64,000 bases of DNA from Actinoplanes campanulatus (lineage in GTDB: Bacteria; Actinomycetota; Actinomycetes; Mycobacteriales; Micromonosporaceae). A model generated the notes under the pieces. That model saw only the letters and a program-made list of their open reading frames with translations, was not told the DNA's origin and searched no databases. Both the position numbers and the translations under genes were made by a program. Below, piece after piece: positions 47,180 to 56,689 of the stretch. Positions within the stretch are counted from its first letter, which is position 1. The number at the start of each line of letters is the position of its first letter. The stretch is from assembly GCF_014647795.1 (NCBI RefSeq), contig NZ_BMPW01000018.1, positions 124,001 through 188,000 of the forward strand, given 5' to 3'.

Positions 47180-49774
47180 TCAGCGGTTCGCCATGATGAG
47201 CCCCGCCGGGTCGCTGCAGACCAGGTAGAGGGCCCGGTCGATGACCGCCGGGTCGTAGGTGGTGCCATGGAACGTCGCCTCCAGGTGCAGGACGCCGTTC
47301 ATCTCGCTGGTGGTCAGGGTGATGCCCTCAGGGCCGTTGAGCGTGGGCACGCTCTGGTTTACCCGGCCCGCCGGGTCGACGGCCCACGGCAGGTCACCGA
47401 GCATGTCGTGCCGGCCCTGGTTGCTGAACGTCAGCCGCGGCTGCGGCTCGACCGCCACCTCGGCCGGGTACGGGTCCGGCATGCCGGGCGCACCGGTCAG
47501 CATGATCTTGCCCTCGCGCAGCAGCATCATGGTCAGGATCCGGCCGGTGGCCAGCTCCGCCTTCAGCGTCGTGTGGATCGCCATCGGGTCGGTGAGGCTG
47601 GCCGGCGTCAGGAACGGGCCCATGCAGAAGTTGCTGTCGATGCTGACGCCCTTGTCCACGTACCGGCGGGCGTCGGCGAGGAACGTGCCGCCCCGCAGGT
47701 CCGGCTTGAGGCCCAGCTCGATCAGCGCCGCGGTGAACGCCGCGAACGTGATCGCCGAGGTGGTGACGCCGGGAGCGTGCTGGTCACGCCAGGTCCGCAT
47801 CTGGCCGAGCACCTGGGCCGAGCGCGCGGTCCGCACGGTGAGGGCGGCCTGCCACGGACGGGTCGGGCCCTCCTCGATGTGCGGCGGGCGGGCGAAGCTC
47901 AGGCCCTCCTTCCAGCGGCCCGGCTTCAGGCCGAACTGCTTCCACCAGGCCTTCGGCAGCGCCGTCTTGTGCCGCTTCGACGGCGCGATCCGGGCCGCCC
48001 GCTGCTCGTACGCCGCCTGGACGATCTCGTGGACCAGCGTGTTGACCGGGCCGGCGTCGCCGTACGCGTGCGACACCTTCAGCGCGAAGTAGCCGCCGCC
48101 GACGAGGATCCGCACCGGGTGGTGGGCCCGCTGCTCGGACTGGAGCCGGCGGGTCATGTCGTCGAAGTCCACCGGGCCGGGGCCGAGGTCGGTCACCGCG
48201 TCCTCGACGTACCTGGCGAACGAGGCGCCGTCCATGTGCTGCCAGTTGGCGCCGGAACGGTCCAGCCGGGAGACGGCCCGGTGCGTCGGATCGGCGGTGT
48301 GCAGGCCGATCAGCGCGTCGCGCACCCGCTCGGCGTCGACCCCGGTGAGCGGGCCGACGGTGCGGATGTACTCCAGCGGCAGCCATGCGCGCTCGCGCAG
48401 GGTGAGGCTGGTGGTGGACATGACGTTAACTCCCTCTGCTACCGCGGACATGTCGACGACCGGGGCGAAGACGACCTTCAGCACGGTCGGGGCGACCAGT
48501 ACCGTCTCGATCGCCATCACGATCGCCACGGCGGTGACCAGATCGTTCAGGTCACCGTGGGTGCCGGCCCACCAGGCGGCTAGCAACTCGGCCACGCCGG
48601 CGAAGACCGAGAAGATCCCCGCGCCGCGCAGCTTGCCCTGCACGCGGGAGATGGCCAGGAAGAAGTGGTGGAAGACGAACGGGACGTAGGTCAGGGTCAG
48701 GATGGCCAGGGTGTCGCCGGCGGTCCTCGCGTACTCCGCGCCGAACAGCCCCATGATCGTGTCGGACAGGAACAGCACCACGAGCGACGCCGGGAACCCG
48801 GCGCCCAGGCAGATCAGCAGGCCCACCCGGACCTTGCCGCGCAGCGCGCTCTTGTCGCCGGCGGTCACCGCGAACAGCGTGAGCGCCACGTTGCCCGGCA
48901 CCATGGCCATGAAGGACAGCACCATGAACGCGGTGTAGAAGGCCGCGTTCGCCTCCGCGGACAGGGTCGCCGTGACGATCAGCGGCAGCGCGGCCCGGGG
49001 CAGGTAGGTGGCCAGGTTGAGCAGGTTGTGGTCGAAGGTCGCCCGGCCGCGCCCGCGCATCAGCGACGGCCGCGGGTGCAGCGAGTCGATCATGCCGCGC
49101 CGGTTCAGCACCCGGAACAGGATGGCGGTCGACGCCACGATGCCGGCGACCCAGGTGAGCAGCAGCACGGTGCCGGTCAGAGCCAGCCCGGGGATCACCG
49201 CGACCACGCCGAGCAGCACCAGCTTGAGCAGTGAGAACCAGGCGTTGCGCATCAGCTGGAGCGGGCCCTGCAACAGGCCGACCATGGCCTCGTCGAGGAC
49301 GAGCGTCATGGCGTTCAGCGCGATGCCGACGACCAGCAGGAAGGAGCCGACGGTGCCGCCCAGCGCCTCCTGGAGGCTGGGGATCCACAGGGTGGCCACC
49401 AGCACGTAGAGCAGGCCGCCGACGGTCGCCGCCGAGCCGGCGGTGAGCAGGCAGGTCGAGATCAGGTCCCACTTGCCGCGGGCGATGGTGGGCAGTTCGG
49501 AGATGAGCATGGTGCCCATGCCGAACATGCCGATGGTGCCGATCAGCGTCATCGCCGAGACCGCGGCGGAGGCCTGGCCGACCGCCGCCTGCGGGGCCAC
49601 GTGAGCCGCCACCCACCAGTAGGCGAAGCCGAACACCGAGGTGATGAGCGTGGTCGCCATGAGCGAGCCGGCGTTCAGGAACAGGTCGACGTGACCCTTG
49701 AGCGCCGCGAAGATGCCGCCCCTGCCCGTCGCCTCCGGCCCGGTGTGCTGCGGTGCGGCGTCGGTTGCCGTCAC
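47180..49774 (-). CDS. Flippase-like membrane protein fused to a condensation/acyltransferase-like domain
   Basis: A single open frame of 864 residues with two distinct halves. Residues about 20-450 form 12 or more membrane segments of the polysaccharide/lipid flippase (MVF/MATE-like) type, without a signal peptide. Residues about 452-864 form a soluble domain like NRPS condensation or PapA-type acyltransferases: KVSHAYGDAG (His569, Asp573) is a variant of HHxxxDG, with Ser for the first His and Ala for the Gly. GTG 49774 is preceded by GGGGGGAT. An internal ATG at 48421, with AGGGAG 9 nt upstream, marks the domain border, so a separate 413-residue protein could also be made. An acylated, flipped glycolipid or peptide is a possible product; substrate unknown. 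Confidence 0.8.
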   Translation of the reverse strand: MTATDAAPQHTGPEATGRGGIFAALKGHVDLFLNAGSLMATTLITSVFGFAYWWVAAHVAPQAAVGQASAAVSAMTLIGTIGMFGMGTMLISELPTIARGKWDLISTCLLTAGSAATVGGLLYVLVATLWIPSLQEALGGTVGSFLLVVGIALNAMTLVLDEAMVGLLQGPLQLMRNAWFSLLKLVLLGVVAVIPGLALTGTVLLLTWVAGIVASTAILFRVLNRRGMIDSLHPRPSLMRGRGRATFDHNLLNLATYLPRAALPLIVTATLSAEANAAFYTAFMVLSFMAMVPGNVALTLFAVTAGDKSALRGKVRVGLLICLGAGFPASLVVLFLSDTIMGLFGAEYARTAGDTLAILTLTYVPFVFHHFFLAISRVQGKLRGAGIFSVFAGVAELLAAWWAGTHGDLNDLVTAVAIVMAIETVLVAPTVLKVVFAPVVDMSAVAEGVNVMSTTSLTLRERAWLPLEYIRTVGPLTGVDAERVRDALIGLHTADPTHRAVSRLDRSGANWQHMDGASFARYVEDAVTDLGPGPVDFDDMTRRLQSEQRAHHPVRILVGGGYFALKVSHAYGDAGPVNTLVHEIVQAAYEQRAARIAPSKRHKTALPKAWWKQFGLKPGRWKEGLSFARPPHIEEGPTRPWQAALTVRTARSAQVLGQMRTWRDQHAPGVTTSAITFAAFTAALIELGLKPDLRGGTFLADARRYVDKGVSIDSNFCMGPFLTPASLTDPMAIHTTLKAELATGRILTMMLLREGKIMLTGAPGMPDPYPAEVAVEPQPRLTFSNQGRHDMLGDLPWAVDPAGRVNQSVPTLNGPEGITLTTSEMNGVLHLEATFHGTTYDPAVIDRALYLVCSDPAGLIMANR

Positions 49775-50020
49775 TCTGATATCCCCCCAAAGATCGACGC
49801 AGTCAGAAAACTAGTAACTCGCCGTATTTGTGGGCTAGGGCGGGACGCCCGAGCTTCGGCGACCGTCCGGTGTGGTAACCGGCCGTATCGGTGGTTGACA
49901 GGACCCTTTAGGTGGAATGACCACACCATATTGGGGGTCTTCACCGCGTGAATCAGCGCCGAATCAGACCGCGCGGCAGACTGTGATTTTCATCTCTGTA
50001 ACTCTGAGTAACTGCGCAGA

Positions 50021-51166
50021 TCACAGCCAACCGGACTTCTTGAGGCGGTGGTAGACGCCCCCGCCGATCAGCAGCATGGCCGCGATCGAGACGTAGAAGC
50101 CGTACGCCGCCCCGGTGCCCGGCATGACGTCGAAGTTCATCCCGAAGACGCCGGCGATCACGGTCGGCACCGCGGCGATCGCGGCCCACGCGGCGATCTT
50201 GCGCATGTCGTGGTTCTGGTCGACCGACACCTGGGCCAGCCTTGCCTGGAGGATCGAGTTCACCAGGTCGTCGAAGCCGCCGACCCGGTCCGCGGCCCGC
50301 GCCAGCCGCCCCCGCACGTCCTCCAGGTAGGGCCGCAGCCCGGCCGGCAGAACGCGCGAGTCGAGCAGCCGGGTCAGCGGCTCGGCCAGCGGCAGCACCG
50401 CCCGCTTGAATTCCACCATCTCCCGTTTCAGCTGGTAGATGTGGGCGAACTCGCCGGTGCGCTCGGACGCGAAGGTCTCCTCCTCGATGCGTTCCAGATC
50501 CCGTTCGACGTGCTCGGCCACGTCCAGGTAGCTGTCCACCATCCGGCTGCCCACCGCGTACGCCACCGACCACGGGCCCTGCCGCAGCACCTCGGGGCGG
50601 GCTTCCAGCTCCTTGCGCACCGCCCAGAGCGGGCCCACCGGGCCGTGCCGCACCGTGATCGCGAACCACGGGCCGATCAGGACGGTGACGTCCCCGGTCT
50701 CCACCACCTCGGACGTGGCGGTGAGGCGGTCGTGCTCGACGTACCGCGCGGTGCGCAGCACCAGCCGGGTCACGTCGCCCAGGGTCTGCACGCCGGGCCG
50801 GTGCCCGCCCGCGACGGCCTGCTCGACCAGCAGCTCGTGCAGCCCGAACACCTCGGCCACCGGTCGCATCGTGGCCAGGTCCGGTTCGTGCAGGCCGAGC
50901 CAGAGGAAGGTGCCACGGCGGCGCCGGGCCTGCCGGGCCGCCTCCGGATAGGAGACCGGCGCCGAACCGCCGCGCCGCAGGCCGTTCGCGTAGAGCGCGC
51001 AGTCCACCACCGCGTCCGGGTTGCCGCCGCGGGGGACCGGGCCGGACACCGGAACCGGCCGGGTGATGCCGCTCAGCAGCCGGCCGATCGCGTGCGGCAG
51101 GTCACCGAGGCGGGGCGGGCGCACCAGGCGCCGTCGTTCGGCTGAGTCGTCACTCCGACCGAGCAT
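50021..51166 (-). CDS. CorA-family divalent-cation transporter
   Basis: 381 residues. The long acidic-basic cytoplasmic N-domain (about 1-310) has the helical ERDLERIEEETFASER and QLKREMVEFKRAVLPL of the CorA funnel. The C-terminal pair of membrane helices has the selectivity motif GMN in GVFGMNFDVMP, and ends with the basic YHRLKKSGWL. It carries Mg2+ or Co2+ (or related ions). ATG 51166 is preceded by GGAAGGTGG; a longer ORF start at 51229 lacks an RBS. It is monocistronic. Confidence 0.93.
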   Translation of the reverse strand: MLGRSDDSAERRRLVRPPRLGDLPHAIGRLLSGITRPVPVSGPVPRGGNPDAVVDCALYANGLRRGGSAPVSYPEAARQARRRRGTFLWLGLHEPDLATMRPVAEVFGLHELLVEQAVAGGHRPGVQTLGDVTRLVLRTARYVEHDRLTATSEVVETGDVTVLIGPWFAITVRHGPVGPLWAVRKELEARPEVLRQGPWSVAYAVGSRMVDSYLDVAEHVERDLERIEEETFASERTGEFAHIYQLKREMVEFKRAVLPLAEPLTRLLDSRVLPAGLRPYLEDVRGRLARAADRVGGFDDLVNSILQARLAQVSVDQNHDMRKIAAWAAIAAVPTVIAGVFGMNFDVMPGTGAAYGFYVSIAAMLLIGGGVYHRLKKSGWL

Positions 51167-51232
51167 CGGCCCGCCACCTTCCCGCACGCATTCGGTTGCG
51201 AGGGAAAGGTAGCGGGCCGGGGGAAGCACGGC

Positions 51233-51982
51233 TCAGTCGGAGCGCCGCATGGCACGGACCCCGGCGGCCAGGCCGAGCAGCCCGACCAGTACGGCCGCGA
51301 CCAGTCCCTCGAGCGTGCCGCGGGCCAGCACCTCGCCGTTGAACAGCGCCCGTTCGGCGTCCACCACGTACGTCATGGGATTGATCCTGGAAAGCGCCTG
51401 GAGCCAGCCCGGCCCGTTCTCGATCGGGAGCAGCACGCCGGCCAGCAGGAGCAGCGGGAACAGCAGGGTCTGCTGGACCGTCCAGAACATCCACTCCTTG
51501 TTCTTGGAGGCCAGCGCCAGCGTGTACGACAGCGCGCCCAGCCCGATGCAGAACCCGGCCAGGATGACCAGCCCGAGCAGCGCCCCGGCGAGGTGCAGCT
51601 CGAAGCCGAACGGGATGCAGACGGCCACGATGAGGGCGGCCTGCGCGATCATCGGCACGATCTCCTTCAGCGCCCGCCCGATCAGCAGCGCGGGCCGCCG
51701 CAGCGGGGTGACCAGCATCCGCTCGTGCGAGCCGGTCTGCATCTCGTAGAGCAGGTTGGAGCCGGTCATCGACGAGCCGAAGAGGCAGGACATCACGATG
51801 ATCCCGGGCACGAACCACTGCAACGGGGAGCCGCCGTCCGGTGAATCGGGCAGCAGCGGCGCGAACAGGCCCAGGAAGAACAGCGGCTGGATCATCGAGA
51901 AGATCACGGTGAACGGGTCGCGGAGGACCGGCCGCAGCTCCCGGCTGAAGACCACCCGGGTGTCGGTGACGAGCGATGTCAT
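51233..51982 (-). CDS. ABC-2 type exporter permease
   Basis: 249 residues with six membrane segments, of the ABC-2/DrrB family. Conserved stretches are FFLGLFAPLLP near the N-terminus and ALSRINPMTYVVDAERALFN, a hallmark of drug-exporter permeases. It follows the ATPase gene by 2 bp, so the two form a two-gene operon for export of a drug, lipid or antibiotic. The substrate is unknown. Confidence 0.93.
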   Translation of the reverse strand: MTSLVTDTRVVFSRELRPVLRDPFTVIFSMIQPLFFLGLFAPLLPDSPDGGSPLQWFVPGIIVMSCLFGSSMTGSNLLYEMQTGSHERMLVTPLRRPALLIGRALKEIVPMIAQAALIVAVCIPFGFELHLAGALLGLVILAGFCIGLGALSYTLALASKNKEWMFWTVQQTLLFPLLLLAGVLLPIENGPGWLQALSRINPMTYVVDAERALFNGEVLARGTLEGLVAAVLVGLLGLAAGVRAMRRSD

Positions 51983-51984
51983 GA

Positions 51985-52917
51985 TCAGGCCTCCACGAGT
52001 TCGGATTCCGGCGCGCTGGCGTCCTCGCGCAGGCTGCGACCGGTCAGGGTGAGGAAGACGTCGTCCAGGGTCGGGCGGACGACCTCGATCGAGTCCGGCC
52101 CGAGGGCGGCCAGGCGGGCGGCGAGCCGGGGTCCGTCGTCGCTGGTGATCCGCACCTGGGCGCCGCGCTGTTCGCCACCGGAGGCGCGCGCCGCCTCGGC
52201 CGCCCCGTCGGGGCCGGCGAAGCCCAGGATCACCCGGTCGCCGACGTGCTTCGCCTTGAGCTGCCGGGGCGTGTCGTCGGCGATGATCCGGCCGTGGTCG
52301 ATCACGATCACCCGCTCCGCCATCGAGTCGGCCTCGTCGAGGTAGTGCGTGGTGAGCACGATGGTGGTCCCGTGCTCGGCGCGCAGCCGCAGGATGTGCT
52401 CCTGGAGGTTGGCCCGGTTCTGCGGGTCCAGCCCGGTCGACGGTTCGTCGAGGAAGAGCAGCTCGGGCGCGTGGATGAGGCCCATCGCGATGTCCAGCCG
52501 GCGCCGCTGGCCGCCGGAGAGGGTGGAGACGGTCCGGTTCGCCACCTCGGCGAGGCCGAGCGACTCGATCAGCTCGTCGGCGCGGGTCCGGGCGGCGCGG
52601 ACTCCCATGCCGTACGCCCGGCCCTGGCTGATCAGCTCGTCCCGGCCGCGCTGGCTGTGCCCGGCGCCGTTGCCCTGGCCGATGTAGCCGATCCGGAGCC
52701 GCACCTCACGCTGGTGGCGGACCACGTCGAAGCCGGCGACCTCGGCGCTGCCGCTGGTCGGGGGGATGAGGGTGGTCAGCATCCGCAGGGTGGTCGACTT
52801 GCCGGCCCCGTTCGGCCCGAGTATCGCGACCAGCTCGCCCCGCGCCACCGTCAGATTGATGCCGTCGACCGCGCGGACGTCCTTGAAGTGCTTCGTCAGC
52901 TCTCGCGTCTCGATCAT
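51985..52917 (-). CDS. ABC exporter ATP-binding protein (DrrA type)
   Basis: 310 residues. Walker A is GPNGAGKST, the signature is LSGGQRRRLDIAMGL, Walker B is LLFLDEPSTGLD. The C-terminal extension of about 90 residues (KAKHVGDRVILGFAGPDGAA) is typical of DrrA-like daunorubicin-resistance ATPases. ATG 52917 has GGAGG directly upstream. It is divergent from a WYL regulator 61 bp away, which probably represses the exporter operon. Confidence 0.95.
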   Translation of the reverse strand: MIETRELTKHFKDVRAVDGINLTVARGELVAILGPNGAGKSTTLRMLTTLIPPTSGSAEVAGFDVVRHQREVRLRIGYIGQGNGAGHSQRGRDELISQGRAYGMGVRAARTRADELIESLGLAEVANRTVSTLSGGQRRRLDIAMGLIHAPELLFLDEPSTGLDPQNRANLQEHILRLRAEHGTTIVLTTHYLDEADSMAERVIVIDHGRIIADDTPRQLKAKHVGDRVILGFAGPDGAAEAARASGGEQRGAQVRITSDDGPRLAARLAALGPDSIEVVRPTLDDVFLTLTGRSLREDASAPESELVEA

Positions 52918-52978
52918 TCCTCCACGGTAGGGTTCGTTGCGGCCACTTTCTGACCGCAATCCGATGGAGTCTGGTGCC

Positions 52979-53932
52979 ATGGCGAATACGAGTGCACGGA
53001 TGCTGCGGCTCCTGTCGCTGTTGCAGACACATCGCTACTGGCCCGGCTCGGAACTCGCCGAGCGGCTCGAGGTCAGCGCCCGCACGCTGCGCCGGGACGT
53101 CGACCGGCTGCGCGAGCTGGGCTATCCGGTGGACGCCTCGCGCGGGGTGGCCGGGGGCTACCAGTTGCAGGCCGGCGCGGCCATGCCGCCGCTGCTGCTC
53201 GACGACGAGGAGGCGGTCGCCATCGCGGTCGGGCTGCGCAGCGCCGCCGCCGGCTCGGTTGCCGGTTTCGAGGAGACCTCGGTCCGCGCGCTCGCCAAGG
53301 TGATCCAGCTGCTCCCGCCCCGGCTCAGGCGCCGGATCGACGCCCTCCAGGCGGTCACCGCGCCGGGCGTGTTCGGTGGCGGTCCGGTCCTCGACGCCTT
53401 CACCCTGACCACGTGCGCGATGGCCTGCCGGGGTGAGGAGCGGCTGCGGTTCGACTACACCCCGCGGCAGGGCGAGACCGCCCGCCGCCACGTCGAGCCG
53501 CACCGTCTCGTCTCGCTGGGCCGGCGGTGGTATCTGATCGCCTGGGACCTGGACCGTGGCGACTGGCGCAGTTTCCGCCTGGACCGGCTGACCGCCCCGC
53601 AGCCGACCGGCGCCCGGTTCCGTCCCCGCGAGCTGCCCGGCGGCGACCCGGTGCGGTGGCTGCGCTCCCGGATGCGGACCATCCCGAACCGGTACGCGGT
53701 GTCGGTCGTGGTGCGGACCGACGTGGCCACGATCCGCGGTTTCGTCGGCAACTGGGGCGAGGTGGAAGAACTGCCGGAGGGTGGCTGCCGGTTGCGGATG
53801 AACATCGACGACCTGGGCTGGCCGGTCATGGTGCTCGGGGTGCTGAACGCGCCCTTCACTGTGGAATCCCCGGACGAGCTGCGGGAACAGGTGCGCCGGG
53901 CGGGCGAGACGCTGCTGCGCGGCGCGGCCTAG
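52979..53932 (+). CDS. WYL-domain transcriptional regulator (YafY type)
   Basis: 317 residues. The N-terminal winged helix-turn-helix is ELAERLEVSARTLRRDVDRL. The WYL domain follows (RLVSLGRRWYLIAWDLDRGD, then SFRLDRL), with the WCX C-terminal part VRGFVG-like TIRGFVGNWGEVEEL. WYL proteins bind nucleotides or nucleic acids as ligands in some cases and regulate stress, drug or defence genes. ATG 52979 has GGAG 9 nt upstream. Divergence from the ABC exporter suggests that it controls that operon. A strong hairpin follows. Confidence 0.93.
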   Translation: MANTSARMLRLLSLLQTHRYWPGSELAERLEVSARTLRRDVDRLRELGYPVDASRGVAGGYQLQAGAAMPPLLLDDEEAVAIAVGLRSAAAGSVAGFEETSVRALAKVIQLLPPRLRRRIDALQAVTAPGVFGGGPVLDAFTLTTCAMACRGEERLRFDYTPRQGETARRHVEPHRLVSLGRRWYLIAWDLDRGDWRSFRLDRLTAPQPTGARFRPRELPGGDPVRWLRSRMRTIPNRYAVSVVVRTDVATIRGFVGNWGEVEELPEGGCRLRMNIDDLGWPVMVLGVLNAPFTVESPDELREQVRRAGETLLRGAA

Positions 53933-53943
53933 GCGACTTTGGA

Positions 53944-53972
53944 CGGACCGGCGCCCCCGTGGCGCCGGTCCG
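53944..53972 (+). terminator. Hairpin terminator after the WYL regulator
   Basis: Perfect 12-bp stem (53944-53955 with 53961-53972), 5-nt loop, 12 nt after the stop codon. Confidence 0.8.
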
Positions 53973-54050
53973 CAATGAAGAAAATACCGACGGGGTACGA
54001 CAAGATCCCGTCACGTTTAACCATGCGCTTATATAAATCTCGATGAAAAT

Positions 54051-55028
54051 CTAACCGGCGCGGCGGACCGACTCGGCGATCTCGAGCGCCTGCTTCGCGG
54101 TGAACGACCGGGGCGTCTGGATCCGGACGATCGAGCGGTCCGCGAGCCGCGCCTGCACCATCCAGAACTCCTCGGCCTGGAAGAGGTCGGCGGGCCGGCC
54201 CTGGACCGTCACCCTCGTCTGATTCTGGAGGCCCTGCACCTCCTCGTCCCGGAAGATCAGCCCTGACGCCGGCGTCCACTGCACGTGGAAGTCGATCTCC
54301 GGACGGGCCGGATCGCGGTACATCAGGATGCTCTCGTCCTTGAAGGCGGCCAGCTCCCAGCCGTCCGGGATGAGTCCCACGGTGACCTCGAAACGCAGCC
54401 GCTGCGGCTTGTCCTCGACCCTTTGGGCCAGCTCGATCAGCGCCTCGTCGGTGCCGTACCGGCCCTGACCGGTCAGGCGCAGCCACTCGCCGGGCCGGTG
54501 CTCCCAGACCAGGACCCGCGGCAGACCGTTGCCGTCGATCGACGACCCGGTGGGCTCGATGACCCGCCCCGGGCGGTCGCCCACCTCGACGTCGTGCTCG
54601 CCGATCCCCAGGAACCTCTTGTCGAAGTCCTTCTCGGTGCCGGTCAGGTAGACGTCGCTGCCGTCGTCGGCCAGGTAGACCGCGATCACCGGGTCGCCGG
54701 GGTTGGCGGTGAAGCTCGCCTCGCCGAGACCGGGCAGCGTGTACGGGAACTCCGGGACGCGCGCCGCCACCAGCCGGATCGGCCCGGCCGCGGTCGTCGT
54801 CGCCGTGGGGGCCGGGTCCGGTGGGTATCCCAGGCGGGGCAGTGTGACCCCGGCGACCGCCACGGCCATCGCCAGACCGAGCCCGGCCAGCGCCACGCGC
54901 CGGGAGAGAAAGCGGCGAGGCTGGGGAGAGTTCTCGGCGAGCAGCCGGGCGCGGGCCGCGTTCAGCACGGCGTCCGAGGGCGGGGCGGCGTCCGGGCCGT
55001 ACGCGTCGAGCAGTTCGATGTCGTTCAC
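54051..55028 (-). CDS. Membrane-anchored partner of the ECF sigma factor
   Basis: 325 residues. The cytoplasmic N-terminus of about 45 residues (DAYGPDAAPPSDAVLNAARA) and the membrane segment (about 46-66) are arranged like a class of anti-sigma factors, but there is no zinc-binding motif. The external domain of about 255 residues (VYLADDGSDVYLTGTEKDFD, FHVQWTPASGLIFRDEEVQG) has no known family to me. ATG 55028 overlaps the sigma stop codon by 4 bp, so the two are translationally coupled. An anti-sigma or co-sensor role is inferred from that alone. Confidence 0.8.
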   Translation of the reverse strand: MNDIELLDAYGPDAAPPSDAVLNAARARLLAENSPQPRRFLSRRVALAGLGLAMAVAVAGVTLPRLGYPPDPAPTATTTAAGPIRLVAARVPEFPYTLPGLGEASFTANPGDPVIAVYLADDGSDVYLTGTEKDFDKRFLGIGEHDVEVGDRPGRVIEPTGSSIDGNGLPRVLVWEHRPGEWLRLTGQGRYGTDEALIELAQRVEDKPQRLRFEVTVGLIPDGWELAAFKDESILMYRDPARPEIDFHVQWTPASGLIFRDEEVQGLQNQTRVTVQGRPADLFQAEEFWMVQARLADRSIVRIQTPRSFTAKQALEIAESVRRAG

Positions 55029-55576
55029 TTGTCCACCTCCAGAGGCGCGAGGACGGCACGGGTCACCTTGCGGGCCCGGTTGATGCGGGAGCGGACGGTG
55101 CCGACCGGGATGTCCAGGGCGGCCGCGATCTCGGCGTACGAGAGCTGGGCATAGGCGAGCAGCAACAGCGCGTCGCGGTCCCGGGCCTTGAGTCTCGCCA
55201 GGGCCGCGGCGAGGTCGGCGCGCAGCGCCACGGCGTCCACCCGGTCGTCGGCGGAGTCGTCGGTGTGCGGGCGCGGCTGCTCCCCGGCGGCCCGGGCCAG
55301 CGCCCGGTAGTGCCGTTCCTCCTGCCGGACGTGCCGGTGCAGCACGTTGGTGGCGATGCCGAAGAGCCAGGCGCGAACCTCCAGCCCGACCGGCTGGTAG
55401 GACTCGCGCCGGCGGAAGGCGATCAGGAACGTCTCGGCGAGCAGGTCGTCCGCGGGCGCCCCGATCCGGCGGGCGAGATAGCGGTGGATCGCCACCGCGT
55501 GCCGGTCGAAGAGCGGCGCGAACTGTTCCGGCTCCCGCACCGATTCCCGGATCAGCACGTCGTCGGTGATGTCCAT
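55025..55576 (-). CDS. ECF-type RNA polymerase sigma factor
   Basis: 183 residues. Region 2 is seen in LFDRHAVAIHRYLARRIG and AEDLLAET-like DDLLAETFLIAFRRRESYQP. Region 4 has ARLKARDRDALLLLAYAQLS and the helix-turn-helix IAAALDIPVGTVRSRINRAR. This is the ECF group often coupled to a membrane partner with an N-terminal region like the adjacent gene. ATG 55576 or GTG 55588 are possible; neither has a clear ribosome binding site. It probably controls its own operon. Confidence 0.93.
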   Translation of the reverse strand: MDITDDVLIRESVREPEQFAPLFDRHAVAIHRYLARRIGAPADDLLAETFLIAFRRRESYQPVGLEVRAWLFGIATNVLHRHVRQEERHYRALARAAGEQPRPHTDDSADDRVDAVALRADLAAALARLKARDRDALLLLAYAQLSYAEIAAALDIPVGTVRSRINRARKVTRAVLAPLEVDK

Positions 55577-55632
55577 CAGGTCGTTCACAACCAGTTGATG
55601 CCCGCAGCGCGGGATCGGGTTCACGGAATCTG

Positions 55633-56139
55633 TCAGATACCCCGGGAGAAGCGCCAGGACCAGGCGTTGTCGGCCTCGGTCGAGCCGTAGGTGCGGCGCC
55701 GCTCCACCGGACGGAAGCCGCGCGCCTCGTAGAACGGGATGCCGAGCTCGTTGCCCTCCAGCGCGGCCACCCACATCTCGGTGGCGCCCAGCTCCCGGAT
55801 CTGGTCGGTGATCCGGTCCAGCAGCAGCGTGCCGAGGCCGCGACCGCGCTCGTCCGGGTCCAGGTAGAGCACGAACAGCTCGCCCACGCCCGGCGCGGTG
55901 AGCCCGCCGCCGGCCGCGCCGACCACCCGGCCGTGCTCCTCGGCCACCTGGTAGCCGAGCCAGCCCGGGGGAGTCGCCGTGATCTCGCTGGTCACCCGTT
56001 CGGCGTTGTAGAACTCGGTGAGCATCCGCTCGATGAACTCCGGTGACAGCAGGTCCGGATAGGTGGTCCGGTAGCCCCGCGTACAGATGTCGCGGATCGC
56101 CGCCACGTCGGAGCCGGTCGCCGCCCGCACCTCAGCCAT
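55633..56139 (-). CDS. GNAT-family N-acetyltransferase
   Basis: 168 residues, complete GNAT fold. The acetyl-CoA loop is ERGRGLGTLLLDRI, preceded by ELFVLYLDPDE, and the C-terminal GIPFYEARGFRPVERRRTYG is the second half of the fold. Its 5' end overlaps the 3' end of the next gene, also a GNAT, by 8 bp, so the pair is coupled. Substrate unknown. Confidence 0.92.
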   Translation of the reverse strand: MAEVRAATGSDVAAIRDICTRGYRTTYPDLLSPEFIERMLTEFYNAERVTSEITATPPGWLGYQVAEEHGRVVGAAGGGLTAPGVGELFVLYLDPDERGRGLGTLLLDRITDQIRELGATEMWVAALEGNELGIPFYEARGFRPVERRRTYGSTEADNAWSWRFSRGI

Positions 56140-56677
56140 GGACGGAGGATAGGCCTCGCTGCCGGATGTGGTCGTCGTGCCACTCGGAGCCGACCAGGAA
56201 CCGTTTCACCCCGACCACCTCGAAGCCGTGCTTGGCGTAGAACCGGGCGGCCCGCTCGTTCTGCTGGTTGACGCCGAGCCAGCAGGTCGCCGCGCCGGTC
56301 TTCGCCGCGGCCTCCAGGGTGCCGGTCATCAGCTCGGCCGCCGCGCCGCCGCCGTGCCGCTCCGGCGCCAGGTAGAACTTGCTCAGCTCGATGCTGGTCG
56401 CCGCGTCCACCACGACCGCCACGTCCGGGTCGCTGATCGGGCCCCGGACCAGCATCGAATAGCCCACCGGGTGATCGTCGACGGACACCAGCAGCAGGAT
56501 CCGCCCCGGGTCGGCGAGGTAGCGGGCGAAGCTCTCCACCGACAGATGGGCGGCGACGAACGCGTCGATGTCGGCCTGCGTCGTCCCGGGCGGACAGGCC
56601 AGGCCGAACGTGCGGGCGGCCAGGTCGTGCAGCGACTTCTCGTCACCCTTGGTGGCGAAGCGTGTGGTGATCGTCAT
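56132..56677 (-). CDS. GNAT-family N-acetyltransferase, upstream member of the pair
   Basis: 181 residues from ATG 56677. The region IELSKFYLAPERHGGGAAAE, then NERAARFYAKHGFEVVG, gives the acetyl-CoA loop and the last helix-strand pair. It is a distant paralog of the downstream gene, with a shared overlap of 8 bp. The start has no clear ribosome binding site. It is divergent from the GH20 gene, only 25 bp away, so the two promoters must overlap. The substrate is unknown. Confidence 0.9.
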   Translation of the reverse strand: MTITTRFATKGDEKSLHDLAARTFGLACPPGTTQADIDAFVAAHLSVESFARYLADPGRILLLVSVDDHPVGYSMLVRGPISDPDVAVVVDAATSIELSKFYLAPERHGGGAAAELMTGTLEAAAKTGAATCWLGVNQQNERAARFYAKHGFEVVGVKRFLVGSEWHDDHIRQRGLSSVHG

Positions 56678-56689
56678 GGAGAAACTGTT

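Noticed and set aside
49917-50054. 45-residue ATG frame after a TTGACA near 49895
   Set aside because: No matching -10 element, Shine-Dalgarno too close to the ATG, and the frame runs antisense into corA.
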